Of a stretch of DNA of 64,000 bases, positions 12,499-35,762 are shown piece after piece. The notes below the pieces were generated by a model. The model was not told the origin of the DNA and searched no databases. It saw only the letters and a list, made by a program, of their open reading frames with translations. The position numbers and the translations under genes were made by a program. The first letter of the stretch is position 1. Every line of letters begins with the position of its first letter. Location of the stretch: positions 15,525,802-15,589,801 of the forward strand of contig CM023534.1 in the NCBI GenBank assembly GCA_013350335.1, in the 5' to 3' direction. The DNA comes from Chimonanthus salicifolius (lineage: Eukaryota; Streptophyta; Magnoliopsida; Laurales; Calycanthaceae).

Positions 12499-13310
12499 AG
12501 ATTTCTTTCTTGGCAATGGGTTGGTTTAAACAGAGACCTGATTCATCTTTGAAAAACATTCAGTGAGGATGAGATTAATGGTTATTTCGTTGTGGCTTTT
12601 AACTTGGCTATTTTGCTGTGGCTTTTGCTTTCCTACATGTAGCAACTCATGCTTCTTGTGCCTAGGATTGAGCCCATGCAAGATCTGGTTGTAGGATTGA
12701 TTTTGTGATGGTACAATTTGGTTTCTCTTATCCATAGGAACAGCTTGTGAACTCTTGATGTCAAATATCATTGTTCAAAGTTTTTTCATTTGTTTGATGG
12801 ATTCTATGACATAGTTTGAGACGTTAGTTCCTTGTTTTGTTGATGCAGAATGACATGGTTTTCATGATTATCTCCAACTATTGTTATTATTGTGTTGTTG
12901 TTCTGCCATTTGCAAACTATGATCGGTTAGTTATCATATTAGTTTGACATGATATACACATTGTTACCACTTTCTGTTTCTTCAGTTATATTTACATGCT
13001 TTGCTCATTGTACTACGAAGTTAGGGCAGAATTGTTTTTACTATTATTATAAGGTGAGGCTTGAGTTATAAAGTAAAACTTGGAAATCGGATTCCATATA
13101 CGGGTGACAAGGTTTCAATACTAATGCTATTTTCAGGTTTCAATTCTAATGCTACTTTTTCGAATGCTGTTTGATAACAGTCAAGCCATTGAGAGAGGAT
13201 TGGACTTACTAAGGCTTTACTCTATTCAACCCGAAAAGGGAGCATTAATCTTAGCGAGATGAACATATTGTTAGACCAATGCCTTAAAATATTTTCAAGC
13301 ATGACAGCGT
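12499..13310 (+). other. GAMYB 3' untranslated region and downstream sequence
   Basis: Noncoding sequence after the GAMYB stop. No clear polyadenylation signal or further gene was identified. Confidence 0.45.
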
Positions 13311-13311
13311 T

Positions 13312-13427
13312 CTTCATCGAACCCTATCATCATCCTCTTTTTCTTTCAAGTTAGAACAGAGATCCATTGTTCATCCAACCCTATCATGGTCCTCTTTTCC
13401 TTTCAACTTAGTACAGAGACTCATTTT
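13312..13427. repeat. 58-bp tandem duplication
   Basis: Two adjacent 58-bp units start TTCATCGAACCC (13312) and TTCATCCAACCC (13370) and share most positions, including CCTATCAT, CCTCTTTT, CTTTCAA and ACAGAGA. It is noncoding. Confidence 0.75.
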
Positions 13428-13527
13428 TGCACTTCGAGACAGATACATGAGCTATCTACATCTAATAAAATGTTACAAAACCGCACACAAACAACCTAGA
13501 GAATATGAAATCTATGAACATGTATGG

Positions 13528-15540
13528 TTGCTTCCTTCTCTTCCCTTCCCATTTTGCTCTATGCAGCCACTCTCTTTATACTCAGTATCAGTGGTTTCTT
13601 CACTTTTTTTCTCTTTCTTCTATATAACCCAGTCATCTAACTGCAGATAGAGAATCAGAAGAAGCAAATAGTGAGAAACAACCATCTGATTTTAAATATG
13701 TCTTGACAAATTCTCATTGGATTCAAACTCATTATGCTTATATGAACAACATAGAGGAGGAAACGAGGAATCTATTTGAGTTTTAATGGAAATATACTTG
13801 TGCTGAAAATTTTCTTTCCTTTCACACTTCAAGAGGACGTCTATCTTATCTCAAAGGACAAAATTTCCTCAACACTTCTTTCTTTGTCCACCGATTAACA
13901 AGCAAATCCAATTGAAAAAAAATTGCTAAATGCACAGAGTATTTTTAAAGAAGTCTATGACAAAACAAAAATGATGATATGTAATGCATAGACTTTTACA
14001 TACCCTCATTCTATTACTCGCTTCAGGTTTACTATTATGATGTCTATGACCTTTTTTTCTGTTTTTTTAATAATTTTTCTTAAAGCTAGCACCTCATGGA
14101 TATGAAAAGGAAATGAAAGATCTAGCTACAAGAAACACGATTAAGAAAGATTATAATACAAGTTTTAAGACAAAAATGTAAAAGGAAAAATTTGTGCAAG
14201 TTGAAAAGAAAGGCATTTGTTAGAACGTAACCTATGATCATCAAAGCCGAATCCCATCTATACATGGTCAGCTTTTTGAATTCTTGTTCTCTAATTGACC
14301 TTAGAACATAATGTATGGCAACTCAAAATCTGTGATATGAGAGGAACAAATAATGTGGTGTTCAATTAATTCTTTACAACTAAACTACAAATTCAAGAGT
14401 TCTAATAAAAATAATCTATCCATGTGAAAGAGAGATAGAGAGTTCGTACAAACCTAGTAGCTCTTTGGGTGATAGGAGTACACAAATGCCTCTTTTCATC
14501 ACATGACTTAGGAAGCTTCTCATTTCGAACTTTTTCATCAAATTATCTTGTATTAGCACCGATATCCAATTGGGAGCGAGAGAGACAGCCCATAATAGAT
14601 GGCGAAGGCTTCAAATGGAGGGAAAACTAATTGGTGCATAATTCACACCGGGTAAATTTTTAACCCTTCCTCCTCTTATTAAAACTATAGAATGTTCTTG
14701 TGAATTATGGCCAATACCAAGTATGCATATAAGCAGTGATTTCACACCCAGAGGTTAATCATACTCTGGCAACTTTACGGAAGACAGAGTTTGGTTTTTT
14801 GGGGTGATAGTGGAAAAGTTGACAGATAAATAACCTTTATTGTCACTCTGCAGAACCATATGAGATTTTCACCTCATACGGCTCCTCGTTCAAATCTTTT
14901 GAAGTAATTGGATCATTTTCCTCATTTGAGAATCTCCTCCCTTCTTCCGCTCCGTCCTGAAGAGTAACTAGGACCAAGAGTACATGATTGTCAATAAAAA
15001 GGATGATAGTAGAAAACCTGAAGTGAGTAATAGCATGAGGGTACGTAAAAGTCTAGGTATTACACATCATCGTTTTTGTTTTGCACAGACATCCTTAACA
15101 ATATTTTGTGCATTTAGCAAAAAAAAAATCAATTGGAATTGCTTGTTAATCGGTGGACAAAGAAAGCAAGCATTGAGGAAATTTTGTCCTTTGATATAAA
15201 ATAGACATCTCGAAGTGTGAAAGGAAATAAAATTATTAGCATAAGTGATGTAGACTTCCCATTAAAACTCTTTGTTTCCTCCTCTCTGTCTTTCATATAA
15301 GCATAATCAGTTTGAATTCGATGAGAATTTGTAAGACACATTTAATTTCAGATGGATGTTTCTCACTGTTTGCTTCTTCTGATTCTCAATCTGCAGTTAG
15401 ATGATTGGGTTATATGCCGACTCAAGAAAAGTAAGTGGAAGAAATAGAAAAAAAAGTACAGAAGAAACCATTGATACTGAGTAGAAAGAGAGTGGTGGCA
15501 CTAAGCAAAATGGGAAGAGAATAGAAGGAAACACGAATAA
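13528..15540. repeat. Long inverted repeat (two ~500-bp arms, ~1-kb loop)
   Basis: The left arm, about 13528-14035, matches the reverse complement of about 15005-15540 along its length. Paired landmarks include CTTCCCATTTTGCT, CCACTCTCTTT, CACTTCGAGA/TTCAAGAGG, TTTGTCCACCGATTAACAAGCA and ACCCTCATtCTATTACTCgCTTCAGGTTT. By eye identity is roughly 80-90% with small indels. The loop (about 14036-15004) has no transposase or other coding sequence. It could be a non-autonomous DNA transposon with long terminal inverted repeats, or a foldback element. A target duplication could not be fixed because the outer edges are blurred. Confidence 0.85.
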
Positions 15541-15712
15541 TGATCCGTGCATCACAAGGTTTCACCATGGTGCACTATCTTAAAAGGAAAAGACCATTTT
15601 GCCTTTAATTTTTGAAAGAGGAAAGAGAAAAAGAAGAAAAATAACGGCAAAATGATCTTTTTCTCTTAAAAGTGGTGCACCATAGTAAAAACTCATAGTG
15701 CACAAATTATTA
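15536..15712. mobile_element. Hairpin MITE (~177 bp)
   Basis: The two ends form inverted repeats of about 70 bases: the left end reads AATAATGATCC...GTTTCACCATGGTGCACTA...CATTTTGCC, and the reverse complement of the right end reads AATAATTTGTGC...TTACTATGGTGCACCA...CATTTTGCC. The whole unit folds almost fully. It sits at the outer edge of the right arm of the larger inverted repeat. Confidence 0.75.
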
Positions 15713-17309
15713 CCCAGAAAACACATGTCAATGAATGTTTTCCAATGAAACACATGCCAAAACTATCTTTTAAATAGATATAGATTTCATTAGGTTGGTA
15801 TGTTGCATCTAGGCGTGATAATAATCAGATAAATCAAATCTATTTATTTATTTTGGAGATTATGTCAAGTTAATCTATTTTTAAATAAGTCCAACTCAGA
15901 TTTAATCATGTATTACTTTTTTTCCCAGAAATATATATAGAGAGAGAAGTGTTTTACTGACTTAAGTCAGCCAACTGCATAACTGACTAGGTAGTTGTGA
16001 TTAGATAATTTAGATTTAGATCTACTAATTTAAATATGGATTGAGACGAGACTCATACAACTAATCTGCACCATAGGATAAAATATAAGAAATTACTATT
16101 TATTTAGTGATCAAATTTTAAATTAAAAAATATATATCATATGAAAATCTAATTGGACCCATTTTAGTAATTCTATTACCCACGTGATTTTACACCACAA
16201 TTTTATCATCTAACGGTTGAGTCTATTTTCTGAAATGTGTTTACCAAGTTACCCACTTTGATAAAAAAAATTATTCATTCAGCATGAATGATTAATATTT
16301 TTATAAGACTTGTATTAGACAGTAAAAATGAGTTACTTAGACAGTAAAATTATTAAATTATAGTTTTAAAGATCAAAAAGTTCTAGCTATTGATAAAACT
16401 TGAGCTTAATCAAATGATGAATGCATCTCGAAATGAGTTTATATTAAGTATAAATTCAATTCATAAAATAATTATGAGAATAAAGAATAAAAATACAGTA
16501 ATATAGGTCTCATGGACATTAGACCGATTCACTGTGAACCGATTTACATAAGATCAATTTCTCCTTTAATAATAGTCTCCCTATTTAAAATACCCTATTT
16601 AAAAAAACATTTCAAATTATCATACTGCCATAAAAATAGGTTTGTCCAGTTTCAAATTCTAAAATATTATTATTCGCACTCTATGGCACCAATTAAATTA
16701 GTTTCTTGACATTGTTCTTATTTATGATTATATTTAAAATTATTTCTTTTGCAAACCAACCATCTATTCCATAAGTAGCTAGATACTTGAATTCTAGAAA
16801 CTGATAAATCTTTGAAGATCATCATTCAGAATTTGAAGGTGTCCAGACATCTCACCATGTAAAAAAATCCACACGCTGAATAAATCTACAAAGAATAGCC
16901 CTTCATTGAAGATTGAATGTGAATCACACTGAAGACCTCAATTGACGAGGAATTTGGCTTATTATAATGTAAATCAATTGCCCATTTAACAGTCCATGAC
17001 ATGTTTGGACGGAGGCAGCTGACTTTCTCCATTTTCCTTATCTTTCTCTTAATTAAGATCCTCTATGTTGATTATCTTTAGTCACTCCTTTCATGTATTT
17101 TGGCCAATTAAGAAAATGCTGGCTTATTTTTTAACTTTTAACACGAGCATAAGAATATTTTGTTTCATAATTTTGTGAAGCAAATCAAGAATTATTCGAA
17201 GGCACTACTTTGCAATCTAAGTGCAGTTAGAATGAACATTGAAATCGAAACAAAGGTTAAGGGTATTAATAGTCGCTTTGGTTACTTCTCATCAACTAAA
17301 TTAGTGTGT
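15713..17309. other. AT-rich intergenic region
   Basis: About 1.6 kb of AT-rich DNA between the MITE and the SINE next to the helicase stop codon. No gene was recognised. Confidence 0.5.
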
Positions 17310-17399
17310 AGATTTGAAGGTTTACACATATCCATCGGATTAATCTTACTTTCAATATTGGGTGGGGGGATACCCATGTTAAAAAAAAATAAAAAAAAA

Positions 17400-17400
<1 letters not shown>
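17310..17400 (+). mobile_element. 5'-truncated SINE abutting the RH35 stop codon
   Basis: The segment with GGTTTACACATATCCATCGG, GATTAATCTTACTTTC and TGGGGGGATACCCATGTT followed by an A-rich tail matches the 3' half of the SINE at 22040-22220. Its tail ends at the helicase stop codon, whose first transcribed-strand base pairs with the last T of the tail, so it lies antisense in the helicase 3' region. Confidence 0.7.
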
Positions 17401-29200
<11,800 letters not shown>

Positions 29201-29395
29201 TCAAAGATGGTTTTTAGGGTGTGGTGAGGCGGAACGGCGAAGCAGGCAGATCGTGTACGTGTGCTGTGCTTGGGATAGAGAAGAACGAGAGATATCGAAA
29301 GAAAGGTTTACCTGTCGGTCTCCTGCCTTCGATTTCTCGCCTCCGATTTCATTGTCGGTCTGCTAATGCTTTGGCCGTGGTAGTTGCCAAGCACA

Positions 29396-29545
29396 CAGGG
29401 CCGTCTAGACCATAAGGCGAGTCAGGCGGCCGCCTTAGGCCCCCGCTTCACAAGCTCGTACTCCTTACCGCAGGTCCGGCGTAAGGCGATTAAGGCCGCC
29501 TTAGGCCCTCAGTTTTTTAAGGCCCCAAATGCAAGCTTTTGTCAT
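29396..29545. mobile_element. hAT-like element end fragment
   Basis: The words CAGGGCCGTCTAGACC, GGCGGCCGCCTTAGGCCCCC and, repeated, GGCCGCCTTAGGCCCTC are typical of the ends of plant hAT transposons of the TTF-zinc-finger group. Two related sub-copies lie about 70 bases apart. No target duplication was found. It is about 200 bp upstream of the RH35 start codon. Confidence 0.5.
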
Positions 29546-30171
29546 CCTCTCAGAGAGTGGCCGCGACGGCGGCTAGGGATTTCAGCGTTATCACCGATAG
29601 CAGGGAGAGGGGGTGAGGGAGAGGAGGTGAGGGAGAATGGAGTAGAAGATGGTTTTCCGTTAGAGGTTCTTAAAATATCGGTTTTTTTTTTAAACATTAC
29701 TCATTTTAGAGGTTTTAAAGATTTAAATATTATTTTTTGTTATACTCTCATTTATTCTATTATAAACATAAATAAATAAATAGAATACTTGGGAGGCAGA
29801 AAATTTGATCAAATAAAATGTGGTTATCTAGATTAATTAAATAGGAAAATTCAATTCATTTTTAATGTTTTTCATTTGATATAAATTTATATAATGGTAA
29901 TTCAAATAAAAAGTAATTATATGATTATTTGTTGTCTATTTATAATTTTATAATGGTATTAATAAATTGTAATAGATTATATACGGTAGAATTTTGATAT
30001 TTGAGTAGGTTTATTTTTTAATTAAACCCTTGAGACTCGTCAAACTCGCTATATATTAATAAATCTGAACACATATAAGATATAAAAGCCTAGAAGAGCT
30101 GTCTATGCTAAATTTTTATTACGATTTTACAAAAAGTCACAAAAGTCAATCGACTTTGAGTCTATTTAACC

Positions 30172-30206
<35 letters not shown>

Positions 30207-31735
30207 AATATATATATATATATATATAAAATAAAAATACAACTAGAATGTTTTCTTTCTTCTTTTTTTTTTTAATTATTTTAAGATCATTCATAACAAA
30301 ATAATATTGAATTAAAATTATATATGGTAAACCAAAAGTAGATAAAAAACTGAATCTAAAATTCAATTTTTAATCCCTTGATTTTACTAGTAAAAGTCAT
30401 ATTTTAATTTTTCATAAAAAACATTGTTTATTCTAAATTTTATTCTAACTCATCAATTAAACATTAATTAATAATTTACTATTATTTATAATATAATATT
30501 CATAGCTCGGGTTTGACCACAGTTGAACCCGATTGGGCTTTATTTAACCCAACTTTACTTGGAGACAGTTTGCTTCTAAAAAAATAAGTTTTTTAAAATT
30601 AAAATTGATAAAACCTACTAATAACAATGTAGCAAGAAAGATTAAGTGAATTAGTCATATTATCAATTGAAAAAGTTTTTTTAGTAAAATTTGAATATAA
30701 AAAATTAATTAGTAATTTTACATCTCAAAAAATAAGAAAAATAGATTTTAAATAAATAAATTACTTATAATAATTTATTAAATACCAAAAATGCCCCATT
30801 TAGAGTTTAATCCATTCAATGTTCCAATGGATTAAACTCTAATGGCTAAGGGAGGAGATGTCGGCCATTGAAATGTGAATGTGAGAGTATGAGACTTCAA
30901 AAAGCCAAATTGACGGATGTTAACGGATAATTACTATGAAACCCGTAGACGTTATAATAAAATTTGTCATAGCTCGTCGAATTTTAAAGATTTATAATTA
31001 TTTTTAAATCTTAAAATTTTGTGTCCTTTTTGGAACCTACTTTTATTTTAAATTACTTTTTAATTTATAAAGTTTTGTATCTCATGTTCGCATCACAAGT
31101 CCATTGTTCAAGTTCATCTGAGCATAAAATTGAAACTTTAAAATAGGCAACCTGATTGGATTATTGAAGTTATTTCTTATAAATTTTCCACTTGAGACGT
31201 CAGTTCGGCTAGAAAGCTTGAAGAACCCGGCCAAAAAAAAGGTGTTTACAGCCAAGTTTGCCCCAATCTAAATGCTGCTTTACCCACTGATTAATCAAAA
31301 CAAATTGTTGTCCAATAAACTGATTTAAGTCAATATAAAATTAGATCCAATCTGTTTGTTGTATGGTCAAGACATGTTGTTTATAGGTCCAAAATTCCAG
31401 CTTTGCCATCCCAATGAAGTCCAAAAACAACTAGTTGAAACAAAATTTGCCTTGGCCCAACAAGTCTGTGTTTGGTCCAAGATAATGCCGGCCAAATCAG
31501 ATGTTGTTCTGTCCACAAAGCCGAAATTAATTCAGTCCAATTCGGCTCCACCGATTGATCAAAACGCTATTGTCTCACGATTAAGACAGATTTAGAAGGT
31601 TTCTGAAGTTTAAGTGGGATGACAGATCACTTAGCTCAAGTTAAGCTTGATTGGCAGATGAATTTTGTGCCTGATCGGTCGACTCACTGAGTCAAATTAA
31701 AAACTCGATCAAGTCAAGTTACTCGACTAGATTCA
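29546..31735. other. AT-rich intergenic region between divergent genes
   Basis: AT-rich DNA with an (AT)n run at 30174-30230. The stretch at 31180-31700 is less AT-rich with one open frame (31356-31595), which could be old retrotransposon DNA but was not identified. Confidence 0.5.
30174..30230. repeat. (AT)n microsatellite
   Basis: Two runs of alternating AT separated by a short AATAAATAT interruption. Confidence 0.95.
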
Positions 31736-31743
31736 GTCAGATC

Positions 31744-31985
31744 TAGGACTGAAATCGGGTCGGGTTTTTTAAAATCCAAATCGACTCGAGTTTGGAATCC
31801 AACCTGACTCGACCTGAATTTTTCACCTGGACGTCTTGATCCGACCCGACCTGAATTATAACCTGACTCGACTCAAAACCCGACTCGATCCGCATTTTGA
31901 CCCACCTTTTCATGACCCGACCCGTATGATTTTCGAGTAGAGGCATGCGAGTTCGGAGGAAAATCCGACCTCAGTTTCACCTCTA
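31744..31985. mobile_element. hAT-type MITE, GGGTCGGGT-rich (copy 2)
   Basis: The ends TAGGACTGAAATCGGG and TTTCACCTCTA match copy 1, and a perfect 8-bp duplication GTCAGATC flanks it (31736-31743 and 31986-31993). The interior carries GACCCGACC and GACTCGAC words. It is more diverged than copy 1. Confidence 0.9.
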
Positions 31986-32639
31986 GTCAGATCATTTACA
32001 AGTTGCTTCTTTCAAAATTTCTAAAGGAGACAATGTAATATAGACATAACTTGAGGGTAGAAAGGGAAAATGCTTAGCAAAGAGAAACGAGAGGAGAAAT
32101 GGAAGGGAATGAGTGGGTTGGTTGAAGGATAGACAATCTTTTTTAAAAAAGAAAAAAATTTAGTCTTTTGTTTCCCTTTCTTCATCATCTTCTTGTTCTT
32201 CTCCTCATTCTTCTTGATTTCTTGTTTTCGTTTTTATATTTTTCTCCTCTCCATTTTACCTTTTTCTTTTTCACGTTTCTCTACTTCATGTTCATCTCAT
32301 TACTCTCATCTTTTGATTTTTGTTATTTTTATTTTTCTTCTTCTTCTCCATAATATTCCTATTTTTATTTTCCCTTCTCCTCCATTTGTTCCTCTATGTT
32401 TTTATTCTTTGTTGTATATTCTTTTCAGTTTTTTCTGATTTTTTCTTCATTCGTTTTCTATTTTAATATTTAACATATATATAATATATTAAAATAATAA
32501 TATTTCATTGGATCAGATTGAGTCTTAACCTTTTTACTCGGTCAAAATTGATTTTTTAATTTACTTGATGTAATAAAAGATTATATCAAATCAAGTTTTC
32601 AAGTTCTTAAACCATTATTATTATGCATATCTTTTATAA

Positions 32640-32870
32640 TTTTTTTTTGAAGACCAAAGTATCTAAGTGTTCCACCTAAATTTTCTAGGCGTCTGATCTG
32701 ACTAATCTTTGGAGTATGTGTAAATCCCCAATCTATTTACGCTAGGTACAAAACTAAGAGAAGTGACTTTTTTTGTGTTGAGGAGACTTGATCTTAAGAT
32801 TTTTCACTAACAAATGTGAGAATTGACATCAAACTAAAGTATCCAGACCTTTTAGAGGACCTGACTATTT
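32640..32870 (-). mobile_element. tRNA-derived SINE (family A)
   Basis: On the minus strand a box-B-like GATCAAGTCTCC is followed by CACAAAAAAAGTCACTTCTC, TTTACACATACTCCAAAG and a tail ACTTTGGTCTTC plus A-rich sequence. These match the copy at 49280-49480. Confidence 0.65.
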
Positions 32871-35762
32871 ATTAAAGTATGATCTTATGTACTCATATGC
32901 ACCAACATCTCTATATCTAGTTAAAAGTTAGAACTCGCGATTTATTTAAGTTACATAGATTATAATCATAATATGCTCTTTCCTTATGTTACTCTCATCG
33001 AGAATAGATAATTTAAGAAGTAAGGAAATAATAAGGAAAAAAAAACAATCAATTCAGTTTTATAATAAGAAAATTATTTGATCGCATTATGACTTTATGC
33101 TAAATTTATCAACGTAGAAGAAGTGAGCTAATTTGTATCTACTAAGTTTGTGACTACATCTACAACGATAGTGTAGAATTATCAAGGACAACATAAAGAT
33201 GTAGTTTACTATGGGAATTATGGTTTTTTGTATTGCAATATCAATTACACTTTCTCCACATTTTAATAGATTCTATTAAGAATTTACTTATCTTTAAGAA
33301 CCAAACCAATGGATTTAAATTTAAATTTTTTATAGCTTTTACACATTTAGAATAAGAGTATGAAATGTAGCATCTTACTTTATGGAGCATTCTCCTCTGT
33401 GGTTACACAACTTCTTTCGTAATGATAACTCAATAATAATAATAAAAAGAACCTTTTAAAAAAATATTAAAAAAGGACATAAAAATTCTATCCATCCCAA
33501 GTACTTAATTTGTGGTGGCTTCTATCATTTTCTCTTGAAAGCCTATTCTAATCATGAGATAAAGATGAGACCTAAAGAAAAAGACTTCAGGCAACTCTAT
33601 TCCACTACCTCCATAGCTATTCTATGCTTGTCTTCAACGATGTAAGGGATGATATAACAGGGTCCTAACGGAGGGGTGACGGTAAAAAATGTACATTTTT
33701 ACTCTTCTCCTTCATTTTTTGAAAATCCTTTTAGAGTACAAGAGTTTTCAAGAAATCTTGGCTTCTCTTTATCTCTCTTTACCATCTCTTTTCACCTATG
33801 AAGTAAAAATATTTTAAAATATTTATTAATTGATGAATATTATTTAATAATTTTTATTTTTATTTTTAATGTTATATGAATTTAATAAAAAATATTAATT
33901 CTCATTAAATTATTAATATGTAAAATTATCCCTCCTTAGAGTCACCAAATGAGATTTTTTCTCTCAAGGTAATTTTAACTTTACCTCTATAATTATCAGA
34001 CAAGATAAGGATACACCTTCATAAAGGTAGTCCCTGCTGAAATATAACTCCAGATAACCCTGTAAAATTTACCTCTCATCCAAAATTCCAAATACAGCCC
34101 CTCGATCTCTACTTTATATAAATAAATAATTATCTTCCATTTGCATTGGTCAATGTTGTGAAGAAAGTTTGTCTAGATGCCTAATATTAACCTTTCATAT
34201 TTTTATCAAAGGACCCTATCCACAAGTTTGACAACAAATAATTTTCTTCTAATGCATAATGTTGCATGTCATCATCATAATCACTTACAACTATTTTTTA
34301 ATCAATATAAATATGATTTTACTTTTTTTTTTTTAATATCAAAATCATTGCCACTTGACATTTTTTCTTGTTCTTAAAGTTTTCTCCTTATTTTTATCTA
34401 AACTTCTTTTTGGCTCAAGCTTAGCATAAACCTAATTTAAATGAATGGAATCTCTCATTTTGTGGTCCACTACTCCACTTGCCACTCTTGGGATCGTTTT
34501 AAGTCTTTTTAACAAATGGGTTGGTTTAGGTTTGGCCCAATTCTTAACTTAACGTATGGATATTTATCGGCCGATATTTTGACCCCTGCTTGGAGTATTT
34601 AAGGGTGACCCCAAACTTAAAGGTGACCCTAGGTGAAGGGTGACCTCTATAAAATTATCCTTTATCCAAACATAACCTAATAGTACATACAATAGTAACT
34701 AATGTACATGGGCATAAAATATTATCTTATACATATCATGCCTGTATGAGCCTCTATTTTTTTCAAAAGAAAAGAAAAAAAAAGTCCATTCTTCAATGTA
34801 GAGCCATTATAAATTACCTGGAAGAGATTAATAAAGACATTTTGAAATCACTAAGATTTAATGACAAAAAATAATTTAAAATAATTGAGAATGGTTTTTG
34901 GTGAATTATATATATTCAGTTGTACATCTTTCTAATAACTCTCCTTAAGTGCATAGATGACTTGAACTTAGTTGGAGTTGTACTTGAATTTATGTAAATA
35001 AACAAATTTTAACTCGTAACTTTGAAAATACATATAGTTTATTTAAGAGAAAGCCCAACTTATGTAGAGTCCTGTATAAAATCTATGTAATGTTGTTTTT
35101 TATAATTTATTATATTCAAAATTTATTATATTTAAATTAATGTATAAAATATTGATAATATCATTTTAAAAATTGAATTTGAGTTTTAAAATGAACTTTT
35201 ACACCGGTACCAAAATATACTTGATGTACAAATAAACTTCCCATGTGACTCATGCTTTTCACTTGTGTAAATTAGGAAATCGATACGATGAATAAAAAAA
35301 AAAAGAAAAATTCTCAACCAAAATATCAACCACGTCCAAATTTTAAATCTCTTGTGTAAATGAATGGGCTTCAATTTTTAACATGCAAAGATCAACAAAC
35401 TCCAAATCAACTTGGACTTCATACAATCGGGCTTTCTCTAGGATGAGGGTCCAAACCCAGCCCATGAATCATAATATGCCACGTGTAAAACTGGTCCGGC
35501 CGTACGTGGGTTTTGGCACTCCTCTCGAGTAATTTCTTCCACCCCGTTATACATTCCGACGTTTGAACGGTAGTTCAGATGTTCATTGCCGATTCTCTGA
35601 CTCCTTTCCTTTATCTTCTTTCTCTCTCAAAATCCCTTCTTTCTTCTTATTCTCCTCCAAGTTGATGGATCGATGATCTCCGAAACATCTCAAATCGTGA
35701 TCTCAAAGAAGAAATGAGGTCGATCGATGATCTTTTTGTGAAATTTCAGATATCTCCTGACG
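32871..35762. other. Intergenic region upstream of the VPS38 gene
   Basis: AT-rich DNA without recognised genes. Around 34590-34680 the words GGGTGACCCCAAAC and GGTGACCCTAGGTGAAGGGTG suggest one end of an old MITE, not delimited. The promoter and leader of the VPS38-like gene should lie in the last few hundred bases, which include CT-rich tracts (35600-35660). Confidence 0.4.
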
